A stretch of DNA of 64,000 nt from NCBI RefSeq assembly GCF_003797775.2, contig NZ_CP060725.1, positions 3,590,001 to 3,654,000 of the forward strand. Reading direction: 5' to 3'. Origin of the DNA: Sphingopyxis sp. OPL5 (GTDB taxonomy: Bacteria; Pseudomonadota; Alphaproteobacteria; Sphingomonadales; Sphingomonadaceae). Below are positions 35,235-43,314 of the stretch, one piece after another. Both the position numbers and the translations under genes were made by a program. Below the pieces are notes generated by a model. It was given only the letters and a program-made list of their open reading frames with translations, searched no databases and was not told the DNA's origin. The number at the start of each line of letters is the position of its first letter. Position 1 is the first letter of the stretch.

Positions 35235-35882
35235 TCATTCGCGCAAGCCTCGTAACGCGGCGCCCGCCGCAAACGGCCCGATCGCCGTGAGCAACAGGCT
35301 CACCGCCGCCAGCAGTTTGATCGCCCCGCGCCCCGACGGGTCGAGCATGCCGGCGCCAAAGATCAGCAGCGGCACCGCCAGCGGCAGCACCAGTAGCCCG
35401 CCGATCGCGCTTCCGCCCTTGAGACCCGCAGTCAGCGCCGCGCTCAGCACCGCCAGCGAGGCGAGGGCGGGGATGGCGATAGCGATCCCCGTCGCCAGCG
35501 TCTCCATCCGCCCCGCATCCTGCGCCAGCAGCGCCGAGGCGGGGAGGAGGGCGATCAGCAATGGCAGGCCAAAGCCGACCGCATGCGCGCCGATCTTCAC
35601 CGCCGCGATCACCTCGTCGGCGACCCCGCGCACCGCGAGCTGGTCGAGCACCCCGGCATCGCGGTCGGGACGGACCAGCCGGTCGATCGGCAGCAGCGCC
35701 GCGAGCAGCGCCGCAACCCATGCCATCCCGCCGCCCGCGCGCTGGAGCAAAGGGGCATCGGGGCCGACCGCAAAGGGAAAGGCAGTGGCGACAAGCAGGA
35801 AGAACAGCACCGGCAGCCACAGCGCCCCGCTACCCCATGCCCGCCGCAGGTCACGCCAGAACAGGGCGATCAGCATCGTCAT
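35235..35882 (-). CDS. ccmB: heme exporter membrane subunit CcmB
   Basis: A 215-residue membrane protein with six helices, part of the CcmABCD ABC complex that frees holo-CcmE during cytochrome c maturation. It starts LIALFWRDLRRAWGSGALWL, contains ALLPIDRLVRPDRDAGVLDQ and ends in a helix near AIGPFAAGAALRGL. The ATG overlaps the ccmA stop (ATGA). ccmC, which commonly follows, is absent; a repeat and the rplKA unit lie downstream instead. Confidence 0.92.
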   Translation of the reverse strand: MTMLIALFWRDLRRAWGSGALWLPVLFFLLVATAFPFAVGPDAPLLQRAGGGMAWVAALLAALLPIDRLVRPDRDAGVLDQLAVRGVADEVIAAVKIGAHAVGFGLPLLIALLPASALLAQDAGRMETLATGIAIAIPALASLAVLSAALTAGLKGGSAIGGLLVLPLAVPLLIFGAGMLDPSGRGAIKLLAAVSLLLTAIGPFAAGAALRGLRE

Positions 35883-36463
35883 GCCCGCGCCCCCATGTCG
35901 AGGTCGGCCAGATCGGGGACGCCCAGCGCGAAATGCGACGCCAGCATCACCGCGCCGCCATTGGCCCGATGCATCGCAATCGCCGCGACCAGCCGCGCCT
36001 GCGCCGCATCGTCCATGCCGTTGGCGGGCTCGTCGAGCAGCCAGATCGGCGCCCCGCTGGCGACCACCCGGACCATCGCGGCGCGCTTGCGCTGTCCGGT
36101 CGACAGCATCGCGACCGGCACCTCGGCCAGCGGATGCAGCGCCATCGCTTCCATCGCGCGATCCACCGTATGACCGTCAACGGTATCGACCCGTGCCCAG
36201 AAATCGAGCGCCCGGCGCAGCGGCAGTTCGGCGTCGAGCGCCGAGGCCTCGTCGATCAGCGCGACCCGGCCGAAGCGCTCGACCGTTCCCGCGGCGGCGC
36301 GCAGCAGCCCCGCCGCAACGCGGATCAGGCTCGATTTGCCGGCGCCATTGGGGCCACGCAGCCACAGCGCCTCGCCGGGCGCCAGCGCCAGCGACAGCTC
36401 TTCGAACAACAGCCGGTCGCCGCGGATGCACGCCACCCGGTCGAGCCGCAGCAATACTGTCAC
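35879..36463 (-). CDS. ccmA: heme exporter ATP-binding subunit CcmA
   Basis: A 194-residue ABC ATPase. Walker A GPNGAGKSS lies at residues 37-45, the LSTGQRKR signature follows, and Walker B is IWLLDEPANGMD. GTG 36463 is chosen because it overlaps the upstream metallopeptidase stop (GTGA) and starts the family similarity (LLRLDRVACIRGDRLLFEEL). It powers CcmB/CcmC and CcmE release in cytochrome c biogenesis. Confidence 0.93.
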   Translation of the reverse strand: MTVLLRLDRVACIRGDRLLFEELSLALAPGEALWLRGPNGAGKSSLIRVAAGLLRAAAGTVERFGRVALIDEASALDAELPLRRALDFWARVDTVDGHTVDRAMEAMALHPLAEVPVAMLSTGQRKRAAMVRVVASGAPIWLLDEPANGMDDAAQARLVAAIAMHRANGGAVMLASHFALGVPDLADLDMGARA

Positions 36464-36888
36464 GCCATGTCCTCGAGCGCGTGCATATCGTCGTCGGAAA
36501 AGCCGAAATGATGGCCTATTTCGTGGATCAGCACATGGCGCACCAGCCGGTCGAGTTTCTCGCCGGTCTCGATCCATTCGACGAGGATCGGGATGCGATA
36601 GAGGGTGACGCGGTCGGGCATGCCACCGCTCGCGTCGATGCTGCGTTCGGTCAGCGGGCGGCCTTCGTAGAGGCCGGTGAGGTCGTAAGGATGCTCGATG
36701 TCGAGCGACTTCAACACGTCGTCGTCGGCAAATTCCTCGATCGCGATCACCACATCCTGGATATGCGGCGCGAACACGGCGGGCAGGCTGTCCAGCGCCG
36801 CCTCGGCCATCGCGAACAGCGCGTCGGTATCGGGCGCCGTGCCGGTCCAGCCGGGAGGAAGAGAGGAAAGGGCGGTCTTGTCGCTCAT
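36460..36888 (-). CDS. metallopeptidase family (minimal zincin) protein
   Basis: A 142-residue protein with the zinc-protease motif HEIGHH at residues 122-127, preceded by LVRHVL, in the C-terminal third. The compact length and ending [14 protein letters not shown] match the minimal gluzincin-like family common in alphaproteobacteria. The start at 36888 follows AAGGAAGGG. It is first in a leftward unit with ccmA and ccmB, overlapping by four bases. The physiological substrate is unknown. Confidence 0.88.
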   Translation of the reverse strand: MSDKTALSSLPPGWTGTAPDTDALFAMAEAALDSLPAVFAPHIQDVVIAIEEFADDDVLKSLDIEHPYDLTGLYEGRPLTERSIDASGGMPDRVTLYRIPILVEWIETGEKLDRLVRHVLIHEIGHHFGFSDDDMHALEDMA

Positions 36889-36941
36889 CGCGCCCTTCCT
36901 TATGGGGAGCATCGCGCCATTACCAGCGGGGAGACGAAGCG

Positions 36942-37229
36942 ATGATCCAGAAACTCGACGATGCCGCGCGCGATGCCCTGCTGGCGCGCTTTCCCGACTG
37001 GACACACGAGCCGCAGCGCGATGCGATCACCCGCCGCTTCAAGTTCGCCGATTTCGCGCAAGCCTTCGGTTTCATGACCAGCGTCGCGATCATCGCCGAA
37101 AAGATGGACCATCACCCCGAATGGTCGAACGTCTACAACCGCGTCGACATTCTGCTGACAACCCACGATGCCGATGGATTGTCGGCGCGCGATGCGAAAC
37201 TGGCCGAGGCGATCGAGGCTTTGCTCTGA
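36942..37229 (+). CDS. phhB: pterin-4a-carbinolamine dehydratase
   Basis: A 95-residue enzyme that dehydrates 4a-hydroxytetrahydrobiopterin, recycling the cofactor of phenylalanine hydroxylase. The family signature is intact: Glu53, His57-His58-Pro59, Tyr65, His75 and Asp84 in [16 protein letters not shown] and [14 protein letters not shown]. It has the family's normal length. No phenylalanine hydroxylase gene is adjacent. Confidence 0.93.
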   Translation: MIQKLDDAARDALLARFPDWTHEPQRDAITRRFKFADFAQAFGFMTSVAIIAEKMDHHPEWSNVYNRVDILLTTHDADGLSARDAKLAEAIEALL

Positions 37230-37233
37230 CGCG

Positions 37234-37872
37234 ATGATCCGTTTCGACCGCACCCATCAGCATCTGGCGGTTGGGATCGCGATCCTCGCCGGTTTCGTCG
37301 ATGCGATCGGCTTTGTGGAGTCGTCGGGCTTTTTCGTATCCTTCATGACGGGCAATTCGACCCGGCTGGCGGTCGGTCTCGCCCAATGGAGCGACGCGGC
37401 GATGGTCGCGGGCGGCATCATCGCGACCTTCGTCGCGGGGGTGGTGACGGGCTCGCTCGTTGCCGCGCGTGCCGGTTCGCGGCGGTCGCCTTGCGTGCTC
37501 GCGCTCGTCGCGCTGCTGCTCGTGCTGGCGATCGGATTGCGTTCCATCCTTCCCGGCTGGTCGCCTGTCCTTTGCCTCGCCTTCGCCATGGGGGTCGTCA
37601 ATGCCGCAATCGAGGGGCAGGACGGCGCCGTCGTCGGCGTCACTTACATGACCGGCACGCTGGTGCAGATGGGGCACAAGATCGCCAATGCGCTGCGGGG
37701 TACGGGCGACGGGCGCTGGTTCGCGCATCTTTGGCTGTGGGCTGCGCTGGTTGCCGGCGCGGTCGCCGGGGCGCGGGTGGTCCTGTGGTCGGCGCCGCTC
37801 GCTTACGCGCTGGCGGTGCTGTTGGCGGCAGGGCTGGCGGCGCGTGCGCATAGGGTGGCGCGCCCGGGTTAA
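37234..37872 (+). CDS. YoaK family (DUF1275) membrane protein
   Basis: A 212-residue protein with about six helices. ATG 37234 lies four bases after phhB. GIAILAGFVDAIGFVESSGF and the following FVSFMTGNSTRLAVGL are the DUF1275 signature, and the AIEGQDGAVVGVTYMTGTLV region is typical of the second half. Function of the family is unknown; similarity to transporters is only structural. Confidence 0.88.
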   Translation: MIRFDRTHQHLAVGIAILAGFVDAIGFVESSGFFVSFMTGNSTRLAVGLAQWSDAAMVAGGIIATFVAGVVTGSLVAARAGSRRSPCVLALVALLLVLAIGLRSILPGWSPVLCLAFAMGVVNAAIEGQDGAVVGVTYMTGTLVQMGHKIANALRGTGDGRWFAHLWLWAALVAGAVAGARVVLWSAPLAYALAVLLAAGLAARAHRVARPG

Positions 37873-37932
37873 TGGCTCCGCTTGCCTTCTCCCCGATCCC
37901 GTTTCACAAGCAACGAAAATAGGGGAGCCCGA

Positions 37933-39330
37933 ATGACCGACAGCCTGCTGCGCCGCAAAACCATCGTTCCGGAACAGCAGGAGGGGCACAGGCTCGCGCG
38001 CACGCTCGGCTGGCCACATCTCGTCGCCCTGGGCGTCGGTGCGATCGTCGGCACCGGCATCCTGACGCTGATCGGCGTCGGTGCCGACAAGGCGGGACCC
38101 GCGGTCATTTTGTCCTTTGCCGTCGCGGGGCTGATCTGTGCCTGCGCCGCGCTCGCCTATGCCGAAATGGCGACGATGATCCCCGCGTCGGGCAGCGCCT
38201 ATACCTACAGCTATGTCGTGATCGGCGAACTCATCGCCTGGATCGTCGGCTGGAGCCTGATCCTCGAATATTCGTTGGTGGTCAGCGCGGTCGCGGTCGG
38301 CTGGTCGGGCTATGCGGCGCCGCTGCTACAAGCGTGGGCGGACGTCCCGATGGCGCTGATGCAGGGTCCCGAACTTGGTGGCATCGTCAACCTGCCGGCG
38401 ATCGCGATCATCGCCCTCGTCGCGGGCATGTTGCTGTTCGGCACCCGCGAAAGCGCGACGGTCAATGCGATCCTCGTCGTCGTCAAGATCATCGCGCTGG
38501 CGGTGTTCGTCGCGGTGGCGCTGCCCGCCTTCGACGCCGCCAATCTCGAACCTTTCAGCCCTTATGGCTTCGCCAAGCATATCGGTCCCGACGGGGTCGA
38601 GCGCGGGGTGATGGCGGCGGCGGCGATCATCTTCTTCGCCTTCTACGGCTTCGATGCCATCGCGACCGCCGCCGAGGAAGCGAAAGACCCCGACCGCGAC
38701 CTCAAGATCGGCATCGTCGGGTCGATGATCGTCTGCGTGCTGATCTATGTCGCCGTGGCGGTCGCGGCGGTCGGCGCCATTTCCTACAGCAAATTCGCCA
38801 ACAGTCCCGAGCCGCTGGCGCTGATCCTGCGCGATCTGGGCAGCCCGAACGCGGCCTATTATCTGGGCGTTTCGGCGGTCGTCGCGCTGCCGACCGTCAT
38901 TCTCGCGTTTTTCTACGGCCAGAGCCGCATCTTCTTCACCATGGCCCGCGACGGCCTGCTGCCCAAGGGCCTCGCCAAGCTGTCGTCGCGTGGGTCGCCG
39001 GTGCGCATCACCATCTTCACCGCCCTTGTCGTCGCGGTACTCGCGGGCTTCATCCCGCTCGACGAGTTGGCCGCGCTCGCCAATGCCGGCACGCTCGCGG
39101 CCTTCACCGCCGTTTCGGTCTGCATGCTGATCATGCGTGTCCGCGCGCCCGATGCGCCGCGCACCTTCCGCACGCCGCTGCCGTGGGTGGTCGGCGGCAT
39201 CGCGGTGCTCGGCTGCATCTATCTGTTCTTCAGCCTGCCGGCGCAGACCCAGATCTGGTTCTTCATCTGGAATATCGCCGGGCTGGGCGTTTATTTCCTC
39301 TATGCCCGGCGAAATGCCGTCGCGGGCTGA
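37933..39330 (+). CDS. APC-superfamily amino acid permease
   Basis: A 465-residue, 12-helix transporter. ATG 37933 follows GGGGAG. The first helix has GVGAIVGTGILTLIG, and YAEMATMIPASGSAYTYSY follows, as in the cationic amino acid transporter-like group. FAFYGFDAIATAAEEAKDP and ILAFFYGQSRIFFTMARDGL are further signatures. The probable substrate is an amino acid or polyamine, taken up with protons. Confidence 0.9.
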   Translation: MTDSLLRRKTIVPEQQEGHRLARTLGWPHLVALGVGAIVGTGILTLIGVGADKAGPAVILSFAVAGLICACAALAYAEMATMIPASGSAYTYSYVVIGELIAWIVGWSLILEYSLVVSAVAVGWSGYAAPLLQAWADVPMALMQGPELGGIVNLPAIAIIALVAGMLLFGTRESATVNAILVVVKIIALAVFVAVALPAFDAANLEPFSPYGFAKHIGPDGVERGVMAAAAIIFFAFYGFDAIATAAEEAKDPDRDLKIGIVGSMIVCVLIYVAVAVAAVGAISYSKFANSPEPLALILRDLGSPNAAYYLGVSAVVALPTVILAFFYGQSRIFFTMARDGLLPKGLAKLSSRGSPVRITIFTALVVAVLAGFIPLDELAALANAGTLAAFTAVSVCMLIMRVRAPDAPRTFRTPLPWVVGGIAVLGCIYLFFSLPAQTQIWFFIWNIAGLGVYFLYARRNAVAG

Positions 39331-39333
39331 TCG

Positions 39334-39645
39334 TCAGTCGAAAAGCTCGCTCAGGAAGCTCTTTTTGTAGTTCTTCTTGTAGGGCTTGCCATAGTGGCGG
39401 TCGTCATAGCCGCGCTCGCCGCCGCGATATTCCTGCTCGCGATATTGCGGCTGCTGGGGCGGAGGCGCGGCCTGCTGCTGCGGCGCGGTCGCGGCTTCGC
39501 TGCGCTCGATGATCTTGTCGAGTTCGCCGCGATCGAGCCAGACGCCGCGGCATTGCGGGCAATAATCGATCTCGATCCCCTGCCGTTCGGACATCGTCAG
39601 ATTCACGCGGCAGGTCGGGCAAAGCAGCCCTTGGGCATCGGTCAC
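39334..39645 (-). CDS. TFIIB-type zinc-finger domain protein
   Basis: A 103-residue protein. The GTG start at 39645 follows AAAGGAA. The N-terminal domain has CPTC and CPQCRGVWLDRGELDKII, the zf-TFIIB family signature. The rest is a Gln/Pro-rich stretch and a Tyr/Arg/Lys-rich tail ending KKSFLSELFD. Such proteins are common and uncharacterised; binding to nucleic acid or protein is inferred only from the fold. Confidence 0.85.
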   Translation of the reverse strand: MTDAQGLLCPTCRVNLTMSERQGIEIDYCPQCRGVWLDRGELDKIIERSEAATAPQQQAAPPPQQPQYREQEYRGGERGYDDRHYGKPYKKNYKKSFLSELFD

Positions 39646-39734
39646 AAAAATTCCTTTCTCGGCACATGCGAAAGGCGGCCGAAAGCGACCGCCTTTCATC
39701 TCAACGCCGGAGCGGGATTTGCGTTCCCGCGCGG

Positions 39735-39944
39735 TCAGCCATCGGCCTCATGGACGAGCAGGTCGCCCGGCTGGCACCCGAGTTCGGTGCAGATCGCCTC
39801 GAGCGTCGAAAAACGCATCGCTTTGGCCTTGCCCGTCTTGAGGATCGACAGATTGGCCAGCGTGATGCCGATGCGCTCGGACAGGTCGGTTAGCGTCATC
39901 CGCTTCGCGTGGAGGAGGTCGTCCAGTTTCACGACGATCGCCAT
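39735..39944 (-). CDS. XRE-family helix-turn-helix regulator (YozG-like)
   Basis: A 69-residue protein that is almost entirely a Cro/C1-type helix-turn-helix: LDDLLHAKRMTLTDLSERIG, then ITLANLSILKTGKAKAMRFS and TLEAICTELGCQPGDLLV. Its start overlaps the stop of the DUF2975 gene by one base, so the two are coupled. This small HTH subgroup is regularly found beside DUF2975 proteins. It probably binds the four TATCG-N5-CGATA sites in front of the pair, but this is inferred from position. Confidence 0.88.
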   Translation of the reverse strand: MAIVVKLDDLLHAKRMTLTDLSERIGITLANLSILKTGKAKAMRFSTLEAICTELGCQPGDLLVHEADG

Positions 39945-40471
39945 CACACGGTTCCTTCCAGTTCGTCGCGCATCGCTGCGCCCTGTTCGAACACCGCCGC
40001 GAGGACGAAGGCGAGCAGGATGGCGAGGATGTTGTTCAGCGACAGCCCGCCCATGCCGGCAAATTCGCTGTGCGCCGCCGCGACGCTGCTCGCGATCATG
40101 TGGAGCGGGATCGCCAGCAGCTGCGCCGCGACAAGGCCCCAGCCGATACGGCGGAGGCGCCGAGCATTCGCGGGGACGAAGGGATCGCCGGTCGCGGCGC
40201 TGGCGACCAGTGCCTGCAACTGGCGCAGCACATAGACGGCAACCGCCAGGATCGCCGCCAGCACGGCCATCATCCAGAGCAGTTGCGACTGGATGATGCC
40301 GGGGTCGACAAAGACCTTGCTGTTCTTCAGCTCGACCATCACGTCGGGCCAGGCGGCGACCAGCGCGATGCCGACGACGAGCACGAGCACGGTGGCCGCC
40401 GCCACCAGCCCCAGCATGAGCCAGAGCAGGCCGCGGGTGACCCCGAGCAATGTGGAATGTTGAGCGGGCAT
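39944..40471 (-). CDS. DUF2975 family membrane protein
   Basis: A 175-residue protein with four predicted helices: around VTRGLLWLMLGLVAAATVLV, LWMMAVLAAILAVAVYVLRQ, GWGLVAAQLLAIPLHMIASS, and LNNILAILLAFVLAAVFEQG. The DUF2975 region GDPFVPANARRLRRIGWGL is typical. The start at 40471 has GGAGAA seven bases upstream, inside the first operator copy. The function of the family is not known; pairing with an XRE regulator suggests a membrane-sensing or stress module. Confidence 0.88.
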   Translation of the reverse strand: MPAQHSTLLGVTRGLLWLMLGLVAAATVLVLVVGIALVAAWPDVMVELKNSKVFVDPGIIQSQLLWMMAVLAAILAVAVYVLRQLQALVASAATGDPFVPANARRLRRIGWGLVAAQLLAIPLHMIASSVAAAHSEFAGMGGLSLNNILAILLAFVLAAVFEQGAAMRDELEGTV

Positions 40472-40552
40472 ATCGTTCTCCGATAGGTTGTTTATCGAAG
40501 AACAATATTGCGAGTCGTCCTTATCGTCAATCGATATTATCGAAAAACGATA
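40471..40552 (-). promoter_or_regulatory. promoter with four TATCG-N5-CGATA operators before the DUF2975/XRE pair
   Basis: Site A (40471-40485), site C (40522-40536) and site D (40538-40552) are perfect TATCG-N5-CGATA; site B (40493-40507) has one changed base (CAATA). On the minus strand TTGACG (40530-40525) and TATTGT (40507-40502) are 17 bases apart and form a good promoter. Site C covers the -35, site B the -10, and site A the ribosome-binding site. Binding would therefore block both transcription start and the leader, as in autoregulation. Confidence 0.8.
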
Positions 40553-40560
40553 TTTCGGGC

Positions 40561-40881
40561 CTAGGCCGCCTTCCAGTCGAACGTCAGCGGCGCTTCGCGG
40601 AAGGCGAAGCGATCGAGGTGGCGCGCCACGGCACCCTTCAAACCCTCGAGCTGGCCGTCGATGCTGGCATCGATGCGGACCGCCAGCGCATCCGCGCCGG
40701 CATCGAAGGTCACCAGCCCGTCGCCCGGCCACTCGGCGCCGCGAGCGTCCTTGGGAAAGGTAACGGTGCCATGGTCGGCGGTGAATTCGACCGCGAGGTT
40801 GTGCTGCCAATGCTTGCACAGTTGCTGGAGATATTTGCCGGCATGCGCGGTGGGCACGCTGGCGGTTGCCGATATCGTCAT
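40561..40881 (-). CDS. DUF2218 domain protein
   Basis: A 106-residue protein matching DUF2218. The N-terminal segment has YLQQLCKHWQHNLAVEF, the middle VTFPKDARGAEW and VTFDAGADALAVRIDA, and the end RHLDRFAFREAPLTFDWKAA. It lies 12 bp after the PadR gene and is probably co-transcribed with it. The family is uncharacterised; some members sit near iron-uptake genes, none of which are here. Confidence 0.82.
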   Translation of the reverse strand: MTISATASVPTAHAGKYLQQLCKHWQHNLAVEFTADHGTVTFPKDARGAEWPGDGLVTFDAGADALAVRIDASIDGQLEGLKGAVARHLDRFAFREAPLTFDWKAA

Positions 40882-40893
40882 ATCCGTTGCTCC

Positions 40894-41499
40894 TTACAGC
40901 CGTTCGATCTTCTGCGCGGCTTCGTCGATCAGCGCGACGACTTCGTGCAGCTTTGCCTCGTCGATGTCGCGGTCGCCGAGCCGATTGAGCAGCACCTGGC
41001 GCAGATTGCCCATCGCGCGGCGGACCGATCCGCCATCGGTCCGCTGCCGCTCTTCGCCGACCTCGGCCAGCCGCGCGAGCAACGCGTCTACGATATCCTT
41101 GTTCGCGTCGAGTTCGGCTGCGCCATCGGGGGTGATCGCGAACAATTTCTTGGCGCCTTCGCTTTGCTGCGCGGCGATCTGGCCCATGTCGTCGAGCAGG
41201 GTGAGGGTGGGGTAGATGACCCCGGGGCTGGGGGCATAGGCCCCGCCGGTCAGTTCCTCGATCCGGCGGATCAGGTCATAGCCATGGCGCGGTTCGTCGG
41301 CGATCAGCCGGAGCAGCACCAGCCGCAGTTCGCCGCTGTCGAACATCCGCCGCCGCGACCGGCGGCCATCGTCGCCGCCTCCATGTCCGTGGCGACCGCC
41401 GAAGCCGCGTCCATGGCCGAAGCCCCGTCCGTGTCCGCCGTTGTGCATCGCGCGGCGCATGCCGCAGCCGCGTCCTTCCATCTTTCCGTAAAACATCAT
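40894..41499 (-). CDS. PadR-family transcriptional regulator
   Basis: A 201-residue regulator. The N-terminus is a Gly/His/Arg-rich tail (GHGRGFGHGRGFGGRHGHGG, about residues 22-41) that might bind metal. The winged-helix PadR domain follows: LRLVLLRLIADEPRHGYDLI, then APSPGVIYPTLTLLDDMGQI. The C-terminal helical part probably dimerises. Two ATG codons in a row begin the gene; AAGGA precedes the first. Strong palindromes in the promoter are likely its own operators. Confidence 0.9.
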   Translation of the reverse strand: MMFYGKMEGRGCGMRRAMHNGGHGRGFGHGRGFGGRHGHGGGDDGRRSRRRMFDSGELRLVLLRLIADEPRHGYDLIRRIEELTGGAYAPSPGVIYPTLTLLDDMGQIAAQQSEGAKKLFAITPDGAAELDANKDIVDALLARLAEVGEERQRTDGGSVRRAMGNLRQVLLNRLGDRDIDEAKLHEVVALIDEAAQKIERL

Positions 41500-41506
41500 A
41501 TGGTCC

Positions 41507-41541
41507 TTAGAGCTATTTCCGATAGCTCTAAGATATATCTT
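41507..41541 (-). promoter_or_regulatory. PadR-type palindromic operators before padR
   Basis: Arms TTAGAGCTAT (41507-41516) and ATAGCTCTAA (41522-41531) form a perfect 10-bp inverted repeat with a five-base spacer. It is joined by AAGATATATCTT (41530-41541), a perfect 12-base palindrome. TATCTT with TTGTGC about 16 bases upstream on the minus strand could be the promoter, which the second palindrome would overlap. Autorepression by the PadR protein is the simplest reading. Confidence 0.7.
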
Positions 41542-41621
41542 ATGAATGGCTGCACAAGGGGCGTCCGCAAATTTTCCGGACATGATCCTGCGGCTTTTGT
41601 GAACCGATGCGCCGCGAGGCG

Positions 41622-41825
41622 TCAAAGGCCTTCTTCCCGGGCCAGTGCCAGCAGGCGTTGCCAGTGGCGCCGGTCCCGGCCGTTCAGGCCGCGATCGGCG
41701 GCGCGCCGTTCCAGTTCGGGGCGTGTGTTGTCCCCGTGTTTCAGCTTCATCTGTTGCAATGCGTCGAGGTCGTCGGCGAGCTTTTGTGCCGCACGTCGAC
41801 CGCCGAACATATCCGAAAAACCCAA
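41622..41825 (-). CDS. small hypothetical basic protein
   Basis: A 67-residue protein read from a TTG at 41825, preceded by GGAGGG at a good distance; an in-frame ATG at 41810 is the alternative. The sequence FGGRRAAQKLADDLDALQQM, then KLKHGDNTRPELERRAADRG, is charged, helical and without membrane segments. No family is recognised. It lies upstream of padR with a gap of about 120 bp and may be its own unit. Confidence 0.5.
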   Translation of the reverse strand: MGFSDMFGGRRAAQKLADDLDALQQMKLKHGDNTRPELERRAADRGLNGRDRRHWQRLLALAREEGL

Positions 41826-41972
41826 TGATCCCTCCTGTCGACATGGAAGATGCACGGGGGGAGTGACATCAAGTTGTGACAACTTATCAGATTAAAGGAG
41901 GCTTGTCTTGGGGTTGGCTGATCTCTTGCCGTCCCGGGCGGGGAACGGAGTCGGCCAGGCGGCGCATCGGCC

Positions 41973-42266
41973 TTGACTTCCCGAGCGCCGACGCTATTGG
42001 CCACCGCACATTGTCGCTGCTCCGGCAGCGGCGATTCCGTCCGAGACAGTTGGTGAAGGGAATATGCCCTTCTTAATTTCCAGCCGAGACGGGGAACAGT
42101 CTTTATCGGTCGCCCGCCTGGTTTCAGGTGACGCGGCTTGACCGACCCCATCGGACATCGTTGCGCAAAGGACAGGCGAGCTTTGGCTCGCTGCCGCCTT
42201 TGCGTGTTTTAGCCGCCCGGCGGCGCGCGCTTGCGCGCGGTACCGGGCACAGAGTGGAGTATAGGC
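41973..42266 (+). promoter_or_regulatory. rplJ promoter and long L10 leader
   Basis: TTGACT (41973-41978) and TATTGG (41995-42000) lie 16 bases apart, giving a leader of about 260 nt. Hairpins are visible at 42055-42072 (GAAGGG/CCCTTC), at about 42163-42206 (GCGCAAAGG with CCTTTGCGT, then GTTTT) and near 42216-42246 (CCCGG/CCGGG). A long structured leader is typical of L10 autoregulation, in which the L10-L12 complex binds its mRNA. The GTTTT after the second hairpin hints at partial attenuation. The exact L10 site cannot be assigned. Confidence 0.55.
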
Positions 42267-42782
42267 ATGGATCGTACGGAAAAGGCCGAAGCCGTATCCT
42301 CGCTGAACGCTACGCTGTCGTCAGCTGCCTCGGTTGTGGTCGTCCGCAACCTGGGTCTGACCGTCGCTCAGTCGACGGTGCTGCGCCAGCAGATGCGTGA
42401 TGCCGGGGCCGACTTTCGCGTCACGAAGAACCGTCTTGCCAAAATCGCGCTCGACGGCACGTCCTACACCGGCATCGGCGAACTGCTGACCGGTCCCACG
42501 GCGCTCGCAACCTCCACCGATCCGGTGTCGGCTGCAAAGATCGCGGTGGAATTTGCCAAGACCAACGACAAGCTTGAGATCGTTGGCGGCGGCATGGGTG
42601 ACGTGGTGCTCGACGTCGATGGCGTCAAAGCGCTTGCTTCGCTTCCCTCGCTCGACGAGCTGCGCGCCAAGATCATCGGTCTGGTGCAGGCTCCGGCCAC
42701 CAAGGTTGCGCAGATTGCCGCAGCCCCGGCGGGCCAGCTGGCGCGGGTTTTTGGCGCATATGCCGCCAAAGAAGCAGCGTGA
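42267..42782 (+). CDS. rplJ: 50S ribosomal protein L10
   Basis: A 171-residue L10, the base of the L7/L12 stalk. ATG 42267 is preceded by a GGAG-containing site; upstream in-frame codons lie in the leader. Motifs are [36 protein letters not shown], and the C-terminal helix [20 protein letters not shown] that carries L12 dimers. It starts a separate rplJL unit, 7.5 kb from rplA. Confidence 0.97.
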   Translation: MDRTEKAEAVSSLNATLSSAASVVVVRNLGLTVAQSTVLRQQMRDAGADFRVTKNRLAKIALDGTSYTGIGELLTGPTALATSTDPVSAAKIAVEFAKTNDKLEIVGGGMGDVVLDVDGVKALASLPSLDELRAKIIGLVQAPATKVAQIAAAPAGQLARVFGAYAAKEAA

Positions 42783-42840
42783 TTTCGAACTAACCCCTTG
42801 AACTACTGCCGGGATATCCCGGCTCTGATGGAGAATGAAC

Positions 42841-43212
42841 ATGGCTGATCTTGCAAAGATCGTTGAAGAACTGTCGACCCTGACCGTCCTCGAAGCGGCT
42901 GACCTGTCGAAGCTGCTCGAAGAAAAGTGGGGCGTTTCGGCTGCCGCTGCTGTTGCTGCCGCTCCGGCCGCTGCTGCTGCCGGCCCGGCTGCTGAAGAGC
43001 AGACCGAATTCGACGTCATCCTGACCGGTGACGGCGGCAACAAGATCAACGTCATCAAGGAAGTCCGCGCGATCACCGGCCTGGGTCTTGGCGAAGCCAA
43101 GGCGCTCGTCGAAGGCGCGCCGAAGCCGATCAAGGAAGGCGTGAACAAGGCGGAAGCCGAAGAGCTGAAGGCGAAGATTCTCGCTGCCGGCGGTACCGTC
43201 GAACTGAAGTAA
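42841..43212 (+). CDS. rplL: 50S ribosomal protein L7/L12
   Basis: A 123-residue stalk protein. ATG 42841 is preceded by GGAGAATGAAC; an in-frame ATG six bases earlier is part of that site. The N-terminal dimerisation domain is followed by an Ala-rich hinge (residues about 35-52). The C-terminal factor-binding domain contains [20 protein letters not shown] and ends GGTVELK. An intrinsic terminator follows, so rpoB is not in this transcript. Confidence 0.98.
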   Translation: MADLAKIVEELSTLTVLEAADLSKLLEEKWGVSAAAAVAAAPAAAAAGPAAEEQTEFDVILTGDGGNKINVIKEVRAITGLGLGEAKALVEGAPKPIKEGVNKAEAEELKAKILAAGGTVELK

Positions 43213-43255
43213 GCTCTTGTCCGGGCCCCTTCGCGGGGGCGCAGGCTGGAATAGG

Positions 43256-43288
43256 AAAAGGGCGGTGCCTCGCGGCGCCGCCCTTTTC
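43256..43288 (+). terminator. Rho-independent terminator after rplL
   Basis: AAAAGGGCGG pairs with CCGCCCTTTT through a GGC-rich loop, followed by CTGTTT. The flanking A and T tracts make it usable from both sides; the convergent gene at 43315-44355 ends 27 bp away. Confidence 0.92.
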
Positions 43289-43314
43289 TGTTTCCGGATA
43301 CTTCAGGCAGTTAA

